A stretch of 5,579 nt of DNA, taken from the NCBI GenBank assembly GCA_036825155.1, contig DAISYU010000171.1:1-5579 (forward strand), read 5' to 3'. The notes under the pieces are model-generated. The model made no database searches and was not told where the DNA came from. It saw nothing but the letters and a program-made list of their open reading frames with translations. The position numbers and the translations under genes were made by a program. Source of the stretch: DSAD01 sp036825155. Lineage in GTDB: Bacteria; Desulfobacterota; Desulfomonilia; UBA1062. This document shows positions 1 through 5,391 of the stretch, one piece after another (the stretch's first letter is position 1; each line of letters starts with the position of its first letter).

Positions 1-54
1 CCGCCTTTGGTTGAAGGCCTTCGGACGGGGGTTCGATTCCCCCCGCCTCCACCA
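1..54 (+). ncRNA. ssrA: tmRNA (ssrA), 3' end only
   Basis: This is the 3' tRNA-like end of tmRNA, which rescues stalled ribosomes; the 5' part lies outside the window. A T-arm is visible: stem GGGGG (27-31), loop TTCGATT (32-38), stem CCCCC (39-43). It is followed by the acceptor 3' strand CGCCTCC (44-50), discriminator A51 and encoded CCA (52-54). The U at 48 is position 70 in tRNA numbering, as needed for the G3-U70 pair that marks alanine acceptance in tmRNA. The TTCGGACG lead-in to the T-arm is typical of tmRNA. Bases 3-7 and 14-18 (GCCTT/AAGGC) can pair. A canonical tRNA is less likely because the sequence before the T-arm does not form an anticodon arm. No intrinsic terminator is visible downstream, so transcription may run on toward int. 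Confidence 0.87.
27..54 (+). other. probable attachment site (att) at the ssrA 3' end
   Basis: P4-type integrases commonly recombine within the 3' end of a tRNA or tmRNA gene and rebuild that end with element DNA. Here the T-arm and acceptor stem of ssrA end 201 bases before an integrase gene on the same strand, the classic layout. The crossover core is inferred to lie in this T-loop-to-CCA segment, but its exact limits cannot be seen because the second copy (the other element end) is not in the window. Confidence 0.6.
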
Positions 55-71
55 TCTGATAGTCTGAAGCA

Positions 72-98
72 GTCCAAGAAAGCCCAAAACCGACCCAA
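72..98 (+). repeat. phased GTCCAA-like short repeats beside att
   Basis: GTCCAA (72-77), GCCCAA (82-87) and ACCCAA (93-98) recur every 10-11 bases, one DNA turn apart. Related words follow: GTCCAA at 124-129, GTCCATT at 134-140 and ATCCATT at 154-160. They lie between the att site and the int gene, where arm-type integrase sites or accessory-protein sites would be expected. The motif is short and degenerate, so function is an inference. Confidence 0.35.
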
Positions 99-138
99 AC
101 CAACTATAATTGCTTTGTTTTATGTCCAAAGAAGTCCA

Positions 139-240
139 TTTTGAGGTATTGCAATCCATTTATTTTGGAGGTATATAAAGCATCATGTACCTCCAAGCAT
201 ATTACGCATACCTCCAAAACACAAACTGGATACCTCCAAA
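139..240. repeat. TACCTCCAA repeat cluster (possible integrase arm sites or operator)
   Basis: The 12-mer ATACCTCCAAAA occurs at 208-219 and as its exact reverse complement at 163-174. TACCTCCAA recurs at 188-196 and 231-239, and a copy lacking one G lies inverted at 139-150. The three forward copies start 21 and 22 bases apart, about two helical turns. The inverted copy at 163-174 falls inside the proposed int promoter. This fits arm-type sites for the P4-type integrase or its accessory factor, which would also allow autoregulation of int. The binding protein is not known from sequence alone. Confidence 0.6.
149..179 (+). promoter_or_regulatory. possible int promoter
   Basis: TTGCAA (149-154) is separated by 17 bases from TATATA (172-177), with TATAAA overlapping at 174-179. 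Each of the first two boxes matches 4 of 6 consensus positions. An inverted TACCTCCAA motif copy occupies the spacer, so a protein bound there would block the promoter. A start near 184-186 would give a leader of about 70 nt holding three CCTCC motifs. Readthrough from ssrA is an alternative source of int transcripts. Confidence 0.4.
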
Positions 241-249
241 GGAGGGGAG
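233..249 (+). promoter_or_regulatory. int ribosome binding site with an overlapping hairpin
   Basis: The purine-rich GGAGGGGAG (241-249) lies 6 bases before the int ATG and is a strong SD. Its first five bases are the exact complement of CCTCC (233-237), with loop AAA, so the SD can be drawn into a 5-bp hairpin. The CCTCC strand belongs to the last TACCTCCAA repeat, which ties the repeat family to possible translational control. The hairpin is short and may be a by-product of the repeat. Confidence 0.45.
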
Positions 250-255
250 ACCGGC

Positions 256-1491
256 ATGCCTAAAAGGATTGTACCGCTGTCGGACATTCAGGTTAACAAA
301 GCAAAGCCAAAGGACAGGAATTATAAGCTGAACGATGGCTTCGGTCTTTATCTGCTGGTAACTCCAACGGGCGGGAAGCTCTGGCGCTTCGACTATCGTT
401 TCGATGATAAGCGTAAAGGGCTAGCTTTAGGTACATATCCTGTGATTACTCTTGCGGATGCCCGTGAACGTCGGGAAGAAGCAAGGAAGCTCCTGGCAAA
501 TGGTGTTGATCCTGGACAAGTTAAGAAGGCACAAAAACTGGCAGGCAAGGACCTAAGAGAGAACACCTTTGAGGTTATTGCGCGCGAGTGGCATGAAAAG
601 TTTTCCGTGCAATGGTCCACAACCCATGCCGAAACAACCATGGATAGGCTTGTAAGGGATGTCTTCCCTTGGCTGGGAAATAAACCGGTCAGTGAAATCA
701 AACCGGTTGATCTACTTGCGATATTACGCCGTGTGGAAAGCCGGGGAGCCCTGGAAACAGCGCACAGGATCAGGACTATATGCGGCCAGGTGCTCCGGTA
801 TGCCGTGGCCACTGGAAGGGCAGAGAGGGATTCTGCAGCTGACCTTCGGGGGGCATTACCACCAGTCAGGGAAAAGCATCATGCCGCATTGACTGACCCC
901 AAAGAGGTCGCTGATCTGTTAAGAGCAATAGATGGTTTCCATGGAACTTTTTCTGTCAAGTGTTCAATGAGGTTGGCACCGATGCTCTTTGTTCGGCCCG
1001 GTGAGTTACGCCAAATGGAGTGGTCAGAGATTGACCTCGACAATGCTCAGTGGAATATACCAGCAGAAAAGATGAAAATGAAACAACCGCACATTGTCCC
1101 CCTTGCTGAACAGGCAGTTGGGATACTGAAGGAGTTGAAACCGTTGACCGGATCAGGACGTTATGTTTTTCCCTGTCACAGATCCCCACATAGGCCAATG
1201 AGTAATAACGCCATAAATGCTGCTTTACGTCGAATGGGATACGCGTCAGATGAAATGACCGGACATGGTTTCCGGGCAATGGCGAGAACGATTCTGGACG
1301 AAGTGCTGCAGGTCCGGCCTGACTTCATCGAGCACCAACTGGCTCATGCCGTCAGAGACCCGAACGGCAGAGCCTACAACAGGACAGCCCATTTGTCTGA
1401 GCGCCGGAAGATGATGCAGCTATGGGCTGATTACATAGACGGCCTGAAAGTAGGGGCAAAGGTGGTTCCGCTCAAGCGCGGAGAAGGATAG
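256..1491 (+). CDS. int: P4-type tyrosine recombinase (site-specific integrase)
   Basis: This 411-residue protein catalyses integration, and with accessory factors excision, of the element at the ssrA end. Its length is normal for the P4 integrase family. Residues ~3-90 form the N-terminal DUF4102-type domain (LNDGFGLYLLV at 25-35, the LGTYP motif at 58-62, then ADARERREEARKLL). Residues ~100-200 are the SAM-like core-binding domain, and ~210-390 the catalytic domain. The catalytic set is complete: R247 in VRPGELR, K274 in the MKMK segment, H337 and R340 in HGFR, H364 in QLAH, and nucleophile Y374 in AYNR. The ATG at 256 is favoured by the strong SD at 241-249 and matches the usual family start. 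It reads away from ssrA on the same strand. No terminator is visible after its TAG. Confidence 0.96.
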   Translation: MPKRIVPLSDIQVNKAKPKDRNYKLNDGFGLYLLVTPTGGKLWRFDYRFDDKRKGLALGTYPVITLADARERREEARKLLANGVDPGQVKKAQKLAGKDLRENTFEVIAREWHEKFSVQWSTTHAETTMDRLVRDVFPWLGNKPVSEIKPVDLLAILRRVESRGALETAHRIRTICGQVLRYAVATGRAERDSAADLRGALPPVREKHHAALTDPKEVADLLRAIDGFHGTFSVKCSMRLAPMLFVRPGELRQMEWSEIDLDNAQWNIPAEKMKMKQPHIVPLAEQAVGILKELKPLTGSGRYVFPCHRSPHRPMSNNAINAALRRMGYASDEMTGHGFRAMARTILDEVLQVRPDFIEHQLAHAVRDPNGRAYNRTAHLSERRKMMQLWADYIDGLKVGAKVVPLKRGEG

Positions 1492-1666
1492 ACTATGATG
1501 CGATATGGGAGGACGTTTACCATTCGCGCTACAATCACCAATAACCACTAGGAGCATATGATTACTGTACCCGATGCCGCCACATCCTAATCGCAGAGAA
1601 CCAGAGGAGATAGAGAAACGGGGAAAGTGATTCAGTTCAGAGGAAGGAGGCGGTGCTCTTAACTCA
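1492..1666. other. gene-free spacer after int with micro-ORFs
   Basis: No gene is supported here. An 18-codon ORF (1495-1551) starts just after the int stop, and a 10-codon ORF (1558-1590) follows AGGAG at 1550-1554. A strong SD-like AAGGAGG (1644-1650) precedes only GTG plus four codons and a stop (1653-1670). These look like remnants of a gene lost by deletion, or chance ORFs. No terminator hairpin with a T-run was found. Confidence 0.4.
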
Positions 1667-1697
1667 TTGAATTAAAAAAACTATTTATGTGTATAAT
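1667..1697 (+). promoter_or_regulatory. probable promoter of the regulator-replication operon
   Basis: A perfect TATAAT -10 box (1692-1697) sits in an AT-rich stretch (about 1668-1745). The best -35 is TTGAAT (1667-1672), 4 of 6 matches, with a 19-base spacer that is longer than ideal. Initiation near 1704 would make a leader of about 150 nt before the first gene of the operon. The weak inverted repeat ACTAT/ATAGT (1716-1720, 1729-1733) lies just downstream and could be part of an operator. Confidence 0.55.
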
Positions 1698-1805
1698 TTT
1701 ATTTCTAAAAAAATCACTATAAACACTCATAGTTCTAACGATATAACATGAGATCGAAGACGAAGCCACACCTGGGGTAACTAGACTATAACTTAGAGCA
1801 CCCTG

Positions 1806-1850
1806 AGTGCCCAAACTGGGTTTCTTTTACAAGAAGCCCTGGAGGGCACT
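1806..1850 (+). promoter_or_regulatory. structured 5' leader sequestering the SD of the next gene
   Basis: AGTGCCC (1806-1812) is the exact reverse complement of GGGCACT (1844-1850). Inside it, GGGTTTCTT (1818-1826) pairs with AAGAAGCCC (1831-1839) over 9 bp, one of them G-U, closing a TTAC loop (1827-1830). The small internal loop is 1813-1817 against 1840-1843. The structure ends two bases before the ATG at 1853 and holds the SD (GGAGGG, 1841-1846), partly in the outer stem. A competing 4-bp stem (GCAC 1798-1801 with GTGC 1807-1810) would free the SD. A regulatory translational switch is inferred. A terminator is less likely because the following TTATGTTT is a poor T-tract. Confidence 0.55.
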
Positions 1851-1852
1851 TT

Positions 1853-2068
1853 ATGTTTAAGGAAGAATATTTAAACGGCCAGACCTTACTCACCATTGAA
1901 GAGCTGTCCAAAATTCTCAGGATCGCAACAGGTAGCATCAGAAATCAACTTTGTCGAGGAATATTCCCAATAAATCCGTTAAAAATCGGACACCTCCTGA
2001 GGTTCCGATCTGAGGATGTTGAGAAATATCTCGCATCTCAGGGGATCAAGGAGGTAGATCATGAATAG
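1853..2068 (+). CDS. small winged helix-turn-helix DNA-binding protein (excisionase/MerR-like, HTH_17 type)
   Basis: The 71-residue protein consists almost entirely of one DNA-binding domain. LLTIEELSKILRI (12-24) followed by GSIRNQLCRG (27-36) forms the helix-turn-helix. KIGHLLRFRSEDVEKYL (44-60) matches the wing and closing helix of the HTH_17/excisionase family (usual pattern: IGRRLRFRREDVEAYL). Such proteins act as excisionases (DNA-bending directionality factors) or as repressors of element genes; which role applies cannot be told from sequence. The ATG at 1853 has SD GGAGGG (1841-1846) six bases upstream, inside a predicted hairpin. It is the first gene of the operon and overlaps the next by 8 bases, so the two are probably translationally coupled. 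Confidence 0.85.
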   Translation: MFKEEYLNGQTLLTIEELSKILRIATGSIRNQLCRGIFPINPLKIGHLLRFRSEDVEKYLASQGIKEVDHE

Positions 2069-2291
2069 TATCCTTCCTGACACTGGCTATATAAGGCTCT
2101 ATCAAGTTTTAGCAGTGTATCCCGTGAGCAAGTCAACATGGTGGGCAGGTATAAAAAAAGGTCGGTTCCCTGCTGGTGTGAAACTATCAGAGCGGACGAC
2201 TGCATGGCGGGTTGAAGATATTCGTAAGTTGATTGAATCACCCGGGGGTATTTCCCCTGAACCTGTTGAGGGCTTAAAGGGGGAGGTTTGA
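2061..2291 (+). CDS. AlpA-family transcriptional regulator
   Basis: This 76-residue protein matches the phage AlpA family: GYIRLYQVLAVYPVSKSTWWAGIKKGRFP fits the helix-turn-helix (about residues 9-37), and VKLSERTTAWRVEDIRKLI the wing and final helix (about 40-58). The SKSTWW and TTAWR segments are characteristic. AlpA-type proteins activate integrase or excision genes, or repress element promoters, in P4-like prophages. The ATG at 2061 lies inside the end of the previous gene and is preceded there by AAGGAGG (2048-2054), six bases upstream. The stop is two bases before the next gene's ATG. The last ~15 residues (GGISPEPVEGLKGEV) lie beyond the domain and coincide with a REP-like palindrome in the DNA. 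Confidence 0.9.
   Translation: MNSILPDTGYIRLYQVLAVYPVSKSTWWAGIKKGRFPAGVKLSERTTAWRVEDIRKLIESPGGISPEPVEGLKGEV
2255..2272. repeat. REP-like palindrome inside the alpA-type gene tail
   Basis: CCCTGAACCTGTTGAGGG is an imperfect palindrome: CCCT/AGGG and AAC/GTT pair with one internal G-G mismatch. It resembles the widespread REP-like word CCTGAGCCTGTCGAAGGG and is read as SPEPVEG, the peptide often seen where that repeat has entered genes. It lies just before the SD of the primase gene. Only one copy is present in the window, so assignment to a repeat family is tentative. Confidence 0.4.
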
Positions 2292-2293
2292 TT

Positions 2294-4996
2294 ATGGAAC
2301 TCACCCAACGACCTAACCAAAGAGATAACGCACCTATCCCCGGGGCGGGGGATGAGGTGGATGAAGCGGCAGAATCAATTAGGAATGATTCCTATCTATT
2401 GTACATGAACGATATTGTCAAGCCTTCTCGTGTTGAGGTCTTACCATTCAACATCCCGGACCCCCTGAAGCGTCGCAAACAATGTCTCCTGTGGCGCTAT
2501 GAACTCAACGAGCAGGGCAAATGGACCAAGGTCCCGTATCATGCAAAGTATACCCAGAGGAAGGCACGGTCCAACGACCCGACGACATGGTCATCGTTTG
2601 AGCAGGCAATGGAGGGTTACGAAAACACTCCCGACATCGACGGTATCGGGTTTGTACCTTCTCCAGAAGATGACATCGTCGGTATTGATCTTGATCACTG
2701 CATCGACGATGGAGGCAATATCGCGCCTTGGGCGCTGGAGATTGTGAAGCTTTTGGACTCATACACCGAGATCACCCCTAGTGGTCATGGTCTGCGGATT
2801 TTCATCAGGGGCAAGAAACCCTCAGACAAGTGTAAGAAAGGCGACATCGAGGTCTATGAAGCACACCATTATTTATCAGTGACCGGCCACCACCTGCCGA
2901 GCACACCTGCAACCATCGAGGAACGCCAGGCCCAGCTCAACGCCTTCATGGAAGAGCACTTCTCCGACAAGAAGGACGACGACACCCCAGCTGAGGTCCA
3001 CGATGTCGGCAAGTCTTTTCTCACCGACGAACAGATCATCGAAAAGCTGTTCACCGAGAAGAACAAAGAGAAGTTCAAGAGAGTGTGGGATGGAGACATC
3101 ACGGACTATAAATCACCGAGTGAAGCCCGTGCGGCACTTCTCCTGAAGCTGGCATTCTACAGCAACAGGGACCCGGAGGTCATGGATCGACTCTTCCGAC
3201 AGTCTGGAATCTATGACGACAAGTGGGACTCCAGGAGAGGTCAGGACACATATGGTCAGAAGGAGATCATGACGGCCATATCGAAATGCAGGGAAACATA
3301 CACCCAGAAAGAAACCGAGGGCATCGACGAGGGAAAGAAAAAGGAATCCCAGGCCGACATCCTCATGAAGTTGGCCGAGGAGCACGTTCAGGCCTGGTTC
3401 ACCGATCAATACCGTGATGCCCATGCCAGCTTCCATGTTGGAGATCATAACGAGGTGTGGCCCATCCTGGGCAGGGACTTCAAAGATTGGCTGAGCGGTC
3501 TGTACTACATGGCAACAGGGAAGGGATGCAGCCCGGATGCCATGAGGACGGCGCTGTCCACCTGTTCGGCGAGGGCGCGGTTTGGCGGGAGCGGTGAGCA
3601 CGAACTCAATGTTCGTGTTGCCGAGCATGATGACGCCGTGTGGTATGACCTGGCGGATCATGGGTGGAGGTCCATCAAGGTCACAGCTGATGGTTGGGAG
3701 GTTATTACAGAAGCCCCGATCCTCTTCAGAAGGCTCCTGAACACCGGCCCCCAGGTTGAACCCGTCCGTGGTGGAGATCCCGACGACGTCTTCAAAATCA
3801 TCAACATCCGGGACGAGCGGACCAGGCTTTTATTCAAAGCGTGGCTCCTCGCGGCGCTCATGCCGAACATCCCACACCCCGTAATGGTCCTGTACGGTCC
3901 ACAGGGGTCAGCCAAGACATCAGCCTTTAGAACGATGAAAGCTGTCCTGGACCCCGGTATCAAGAAGACCGACACCGCACCGAGGACACCCCCCGACCTG
4001 GTGAAGCTGCTCAATAACCAATGGCTGTCCGGGTTCGACAACCTCTCCGGGCTTCCCGCATGGATGTCGGACGCATTTTGCAGGGCAGTCACGGGAGATG
4101 GATATTCGGAGCGACAGCTTTATACCAACAACGACGAATTCGTGTTGACGTTCAAGCGGCCCATTGCATTGAACGGCATCAACGTGGTTGCCACACGTCC
4201 CGACCTTCTGGACAGGTGCATCCTCATCGGCCTGGAGCGTATAGACGACGCCGAAAGGATCTCCGAGGCCGAGGTTGAAGATCGCATGAGGCTGTTGCTC
4301 CCTGGTATCCTGGGCGGTCTCTTGGACCTTCTCGTCAAGGTTCTCGGTGTCAGAATGAAGATTGTGGAGAAGGCTTACCTACTGCCACGGATGGCCGACT
4401 TTGCCCTATTCGGCTGTGCTATGGCTGAGGCCCTAGGCATCGGTGCAGACACCTTCCTCGACATCTATCGGGAGAACCTTGGTTTGCAGCATCAGGAGGT
4501 CATCAACGGCAGCACAATTGCCAAGACGCTGATCGAATTCATGGATGGCCGCGATGAGTGGATCGGATCTCCTGGGGATCTCTTGAACAACTTCAAGAAG
4601 ATCGGAGAAGAGAAGTTCGGGCTCGACCCGAAGTCACAGGTGTGGCCCAAGGCCGACCACGTACTCACCAAGAAGCTGAATATCCTAAAAACCAACCTGG
4701 CCGCGGTCGGGATCGCCATTGAGCAGAAACACACCGAAACGGCACGACTACTGAGAATAGCGAAAACAACCGTCAGAAGCGTCAGCGCCGTCAGAGCGGC
4801 TTCAGGCAAGGGTTTGCAGCATGACGCTACAATTTCTTCAGCGTCAGGAGCGTCAGGGGCAAGCGTCAGGATGAACAGCAAGCGTCAGGCAAGCGTCAGC
4901 CCTAACGTTAAAATATCATTAAAGAATGACGGTACTGACAGCACTGACGGTATTTATCCCCCCCTCCTGTGTGTGGGCGACGAGGTGATCTTATGA
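2294..4996 (+). CDS. NrS-1-type primase-polymerase fused to SF3/AAA+ helicase (replication protein)
   Basis: This 900-residue protein probably primes and unwinds DNA to replicate the excised element. Residues ~55-225 are an AEP primase-polymerase like that of phage NrS-1: the KQCLLWRYE and KVPYHAK segments, metal-binding D132 and D134 in GIDLDH, the SGHGLRIFI motif (163-171), and acidic E186 in IEVY. Residues ~245-335 are the helical PriCT-like domain (DYKSPSEARAALLLKLAFY, DTYGQKEI). Residues ~500-660 are the ATPase: Walker A GPQGSAKT (535-542), Walker B-like LSGFDN (578-583), sensor segment around N627-N630, and candidate arginine finger R641. A winged-helix-like end follows to ~822, then a ~75-residue Ala/Ser-rich tail. 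The start is ATG 2294, seven bases after GGGAGG (2281-2286). The upstream in-frame TTG at 2288 sits one base from that SD and is unlikely. The gene shares ATGA with the next gene. Confidence 0.92.
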   Translation: MELTQRPNQRDNAPIPGAGDEVDEAAESIRNDSYLLYMNDIVKPSRVEVLPFNIPDPLKRRKQCLLWRYELNEQGKWTKVPYHAKYTQRKARSNDPTTWSSFEQAMEGYENTPDIDGIGFVPSPEDDIVGIDLDHCIDDGGNIAPWALEIVKLLDSYTEITPSGHGLRIFIRGKKPSDKCKKGDIEVYEAHHYLSVTGHHLPSTPATIEERQAQLNAFMEEHFSDKKDDDTPAEVHDVGKSFLTDEQIIEKLFTEKNKEKFKRVWDGDITDYKSPSEARAALLLKLAFYSNRDPEVMDRLFRQSGIYDDKWDSRRGQDTYGQKEIMTAISKCRETYTQKETEGIDEGKKKESQADILMKLAEEHVQAWFTDQYRDAHASFHVGDHNEVWPILGRDFKDWLSGLYYMATGKGCSPDAMRTALSTCSARARFGGSGEHELNVRVAEHDDAVWYDLADHGWRSIKVTADGWEVITEAPILFRRLLNTGPQVEPVRGGDPDDVFKIINIRDERTRLLFKAWLLAALMPNIPHPVMVLYGPQGSAKTSAFRTMKAVLDPGIKKTDTAPRTPPDLVKLLNNQWLSGFDNLSGLPAWMSDAFCRAVTGDGYSERQLYTNNDEFVLTFKRPIALNGINVVATRPDLLDRCILIGLERIDDAERISEAEVEDRMRLLLPGILGGLLDLLVKVLGVRMKIVEKAYLLPRMADFALFGCAMAEALGIGADTFLDIYRENLGLQHQEVINGSTIAKTLIEFMDGRDEWIGSPGDLLNNFKKIGEEKFGLDPKSQVWPKADHVLTKKLNILKTNLAAVGIAIEQKHTETARLLRIAKTTVRSVSAVRAASGKGLQHDATISSASGASGASVRMNSKRQASVSPNVKISLKNDGTDSTDGIYPPLLCVGDEVIL
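4771..4950. repeat. AGCGTCAGG iteron-like array with AT-rich tract (candidate replication origin)
   Basis: AGCGTCAGG occurs exactly at 4840-4848, 4849-4857, 4862-4870 and 4881-4889, and as AGCGTCAGC at 4778-4786 and 4892-4900. Shorter CGTCAG copies start at 4771 and 4789, and an inverted TGACGCT lies at 4822-4828. After the array come the palindrome TAACGTTA (4903-4910) and an AT-rich stretch to ~4926. Inverted partial copies follow: TGACGG (4927-4932), CTGACA (4935-4940) and CTGACGG (4944-4950). The repeats lie inside the primase gene but in all three codon phases, so it is the nucleotide sequence that is kept. Direct repeats, an AT-rich segment and inverted repeats resemble an iteron origin bound by the adjacent replication protein. 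Origin function is inferred. Confidence 0.6.
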
Positions 4997-5391
4997 ACGC
5001 ACTACAAGAGATCAGTGACCGAGGCGTAAAGGTTGCGGCGTTCGGTGGAAAGGTGAAGCTGTCCGGCCTGTCTGCCCTGCCACCCGGTGAGCGTGACGAG
5101 GTGATAGCCCTGGCATCCAAGGAGAAGGACGAGATCCTACGTGAGATCATCACGGTACCCTGGGGCACACACGCCCACCTGGTCGAATGGTTCCTGTCAG
5201 TCAAGGATACCCTGCCAAGAGAGCGATTCACGCTGTGGAAGGGTGAGTATGGTTCTGTCACGTGGGCGACGCCAGCAGCATCCTATGAGTCATTAACGAG
5301 AGAGATCGAGAAAGGTCCAGGTGGACCGTATGCGGAAGAGGTGCGGTCGATCCTGGAGCAGCTATATGCGAAGTTTGGAGATGCATCATGA
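4993..5391 (+). CDS. 132-residue protein of unknown function with a TubC-N-like N-terminus
   Basis: The first ~53 residues (from MNALQEISDRGVKVAAFGGKV, through LPPGERDEVIALASKEKDEI) follow the pattern of TubC-N-type small domains: helix, RGV-strand, G-strand, then a helix ending in K-x-EIL. In NRPS/PKS enzymes this fold is a docking domain, and similar stretches occur in proteins encoded beside phage and plasmid primases. It might therefore contact the replication protein, but this is inferred. The rest (VEWFLSVKDTLPRERFTLWKGEYGSVTWATP, then a charged helix) is not recognised. There is no signal peptide or membrane segment. The start is ATG 4993, because GAGGTGATC (4982-4990) matches the 16S anti-SD and the ATGA overlaps the primase stop. 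The in-frame GTG at 4969 lacks an SD. Confidence 0.8.
   Translation: MNALQEISDRGVKVAAFGGKVKLSGLSALPPGERDEVIALASKEKDEILREIITVPWGTHAHLVEWFLSVKDTLPRERFTLWKGEYGSVTWATPAASYESLTREIEKGPGGPYAEEVRSILEQLYAKFGDAS

Noticed and set aside
188..240. CRISPR-like array of TACCTCCAA repeats
   Set aside because: The repeats are 9-12 bases with ~12-base gaps and occur in both orientations, unlike CRISPR repeats and spacers.
393..1279. Open frames on both strands overlapping the integrase
   Set aside because: They are shadows of the integrase frame, which carries all catalytic motifs.
1748..1780. 10-codon ORF in the operon leader as a regulatory leader peptide
   Set aside because: No SD precedes it and its codons show no runs of one amino acid typical of attenuators.
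1652..1802. 8-bp inverted repeat GGTGCTCT / AGAGCACC (1652-1659, 1795-1802)
   Set aside because: At this length and separation about one such pair is expected by chance in the region.
2288..2290. TTG as start of the primase (902 residues)
   Set aside because: It lies one base from the SD; ATG 2294 has ideal spacing and adds only a two-residue difference.
2336..2353. Hairpin ATCCCC...GGGGAT near the primase start
   Set aside because: It is inside coding sequence, is part of a G/C-rich run, and has no T-tract or link to a start site.
3113..3661. 182-codon open frame on the minus strand inside the primase gene
   Set aside because: It lies wholly antisense to a well-supported coding region with recognisable domains, has no convincing SD or family resemblance, and fits codon-bias shadowing.
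4969..4971. GTG as start of the 132-residue gene (140 residues)
   Set aside because: No SD lies before it, while ATG 4993 has a strong SD and an ATGA overlap.
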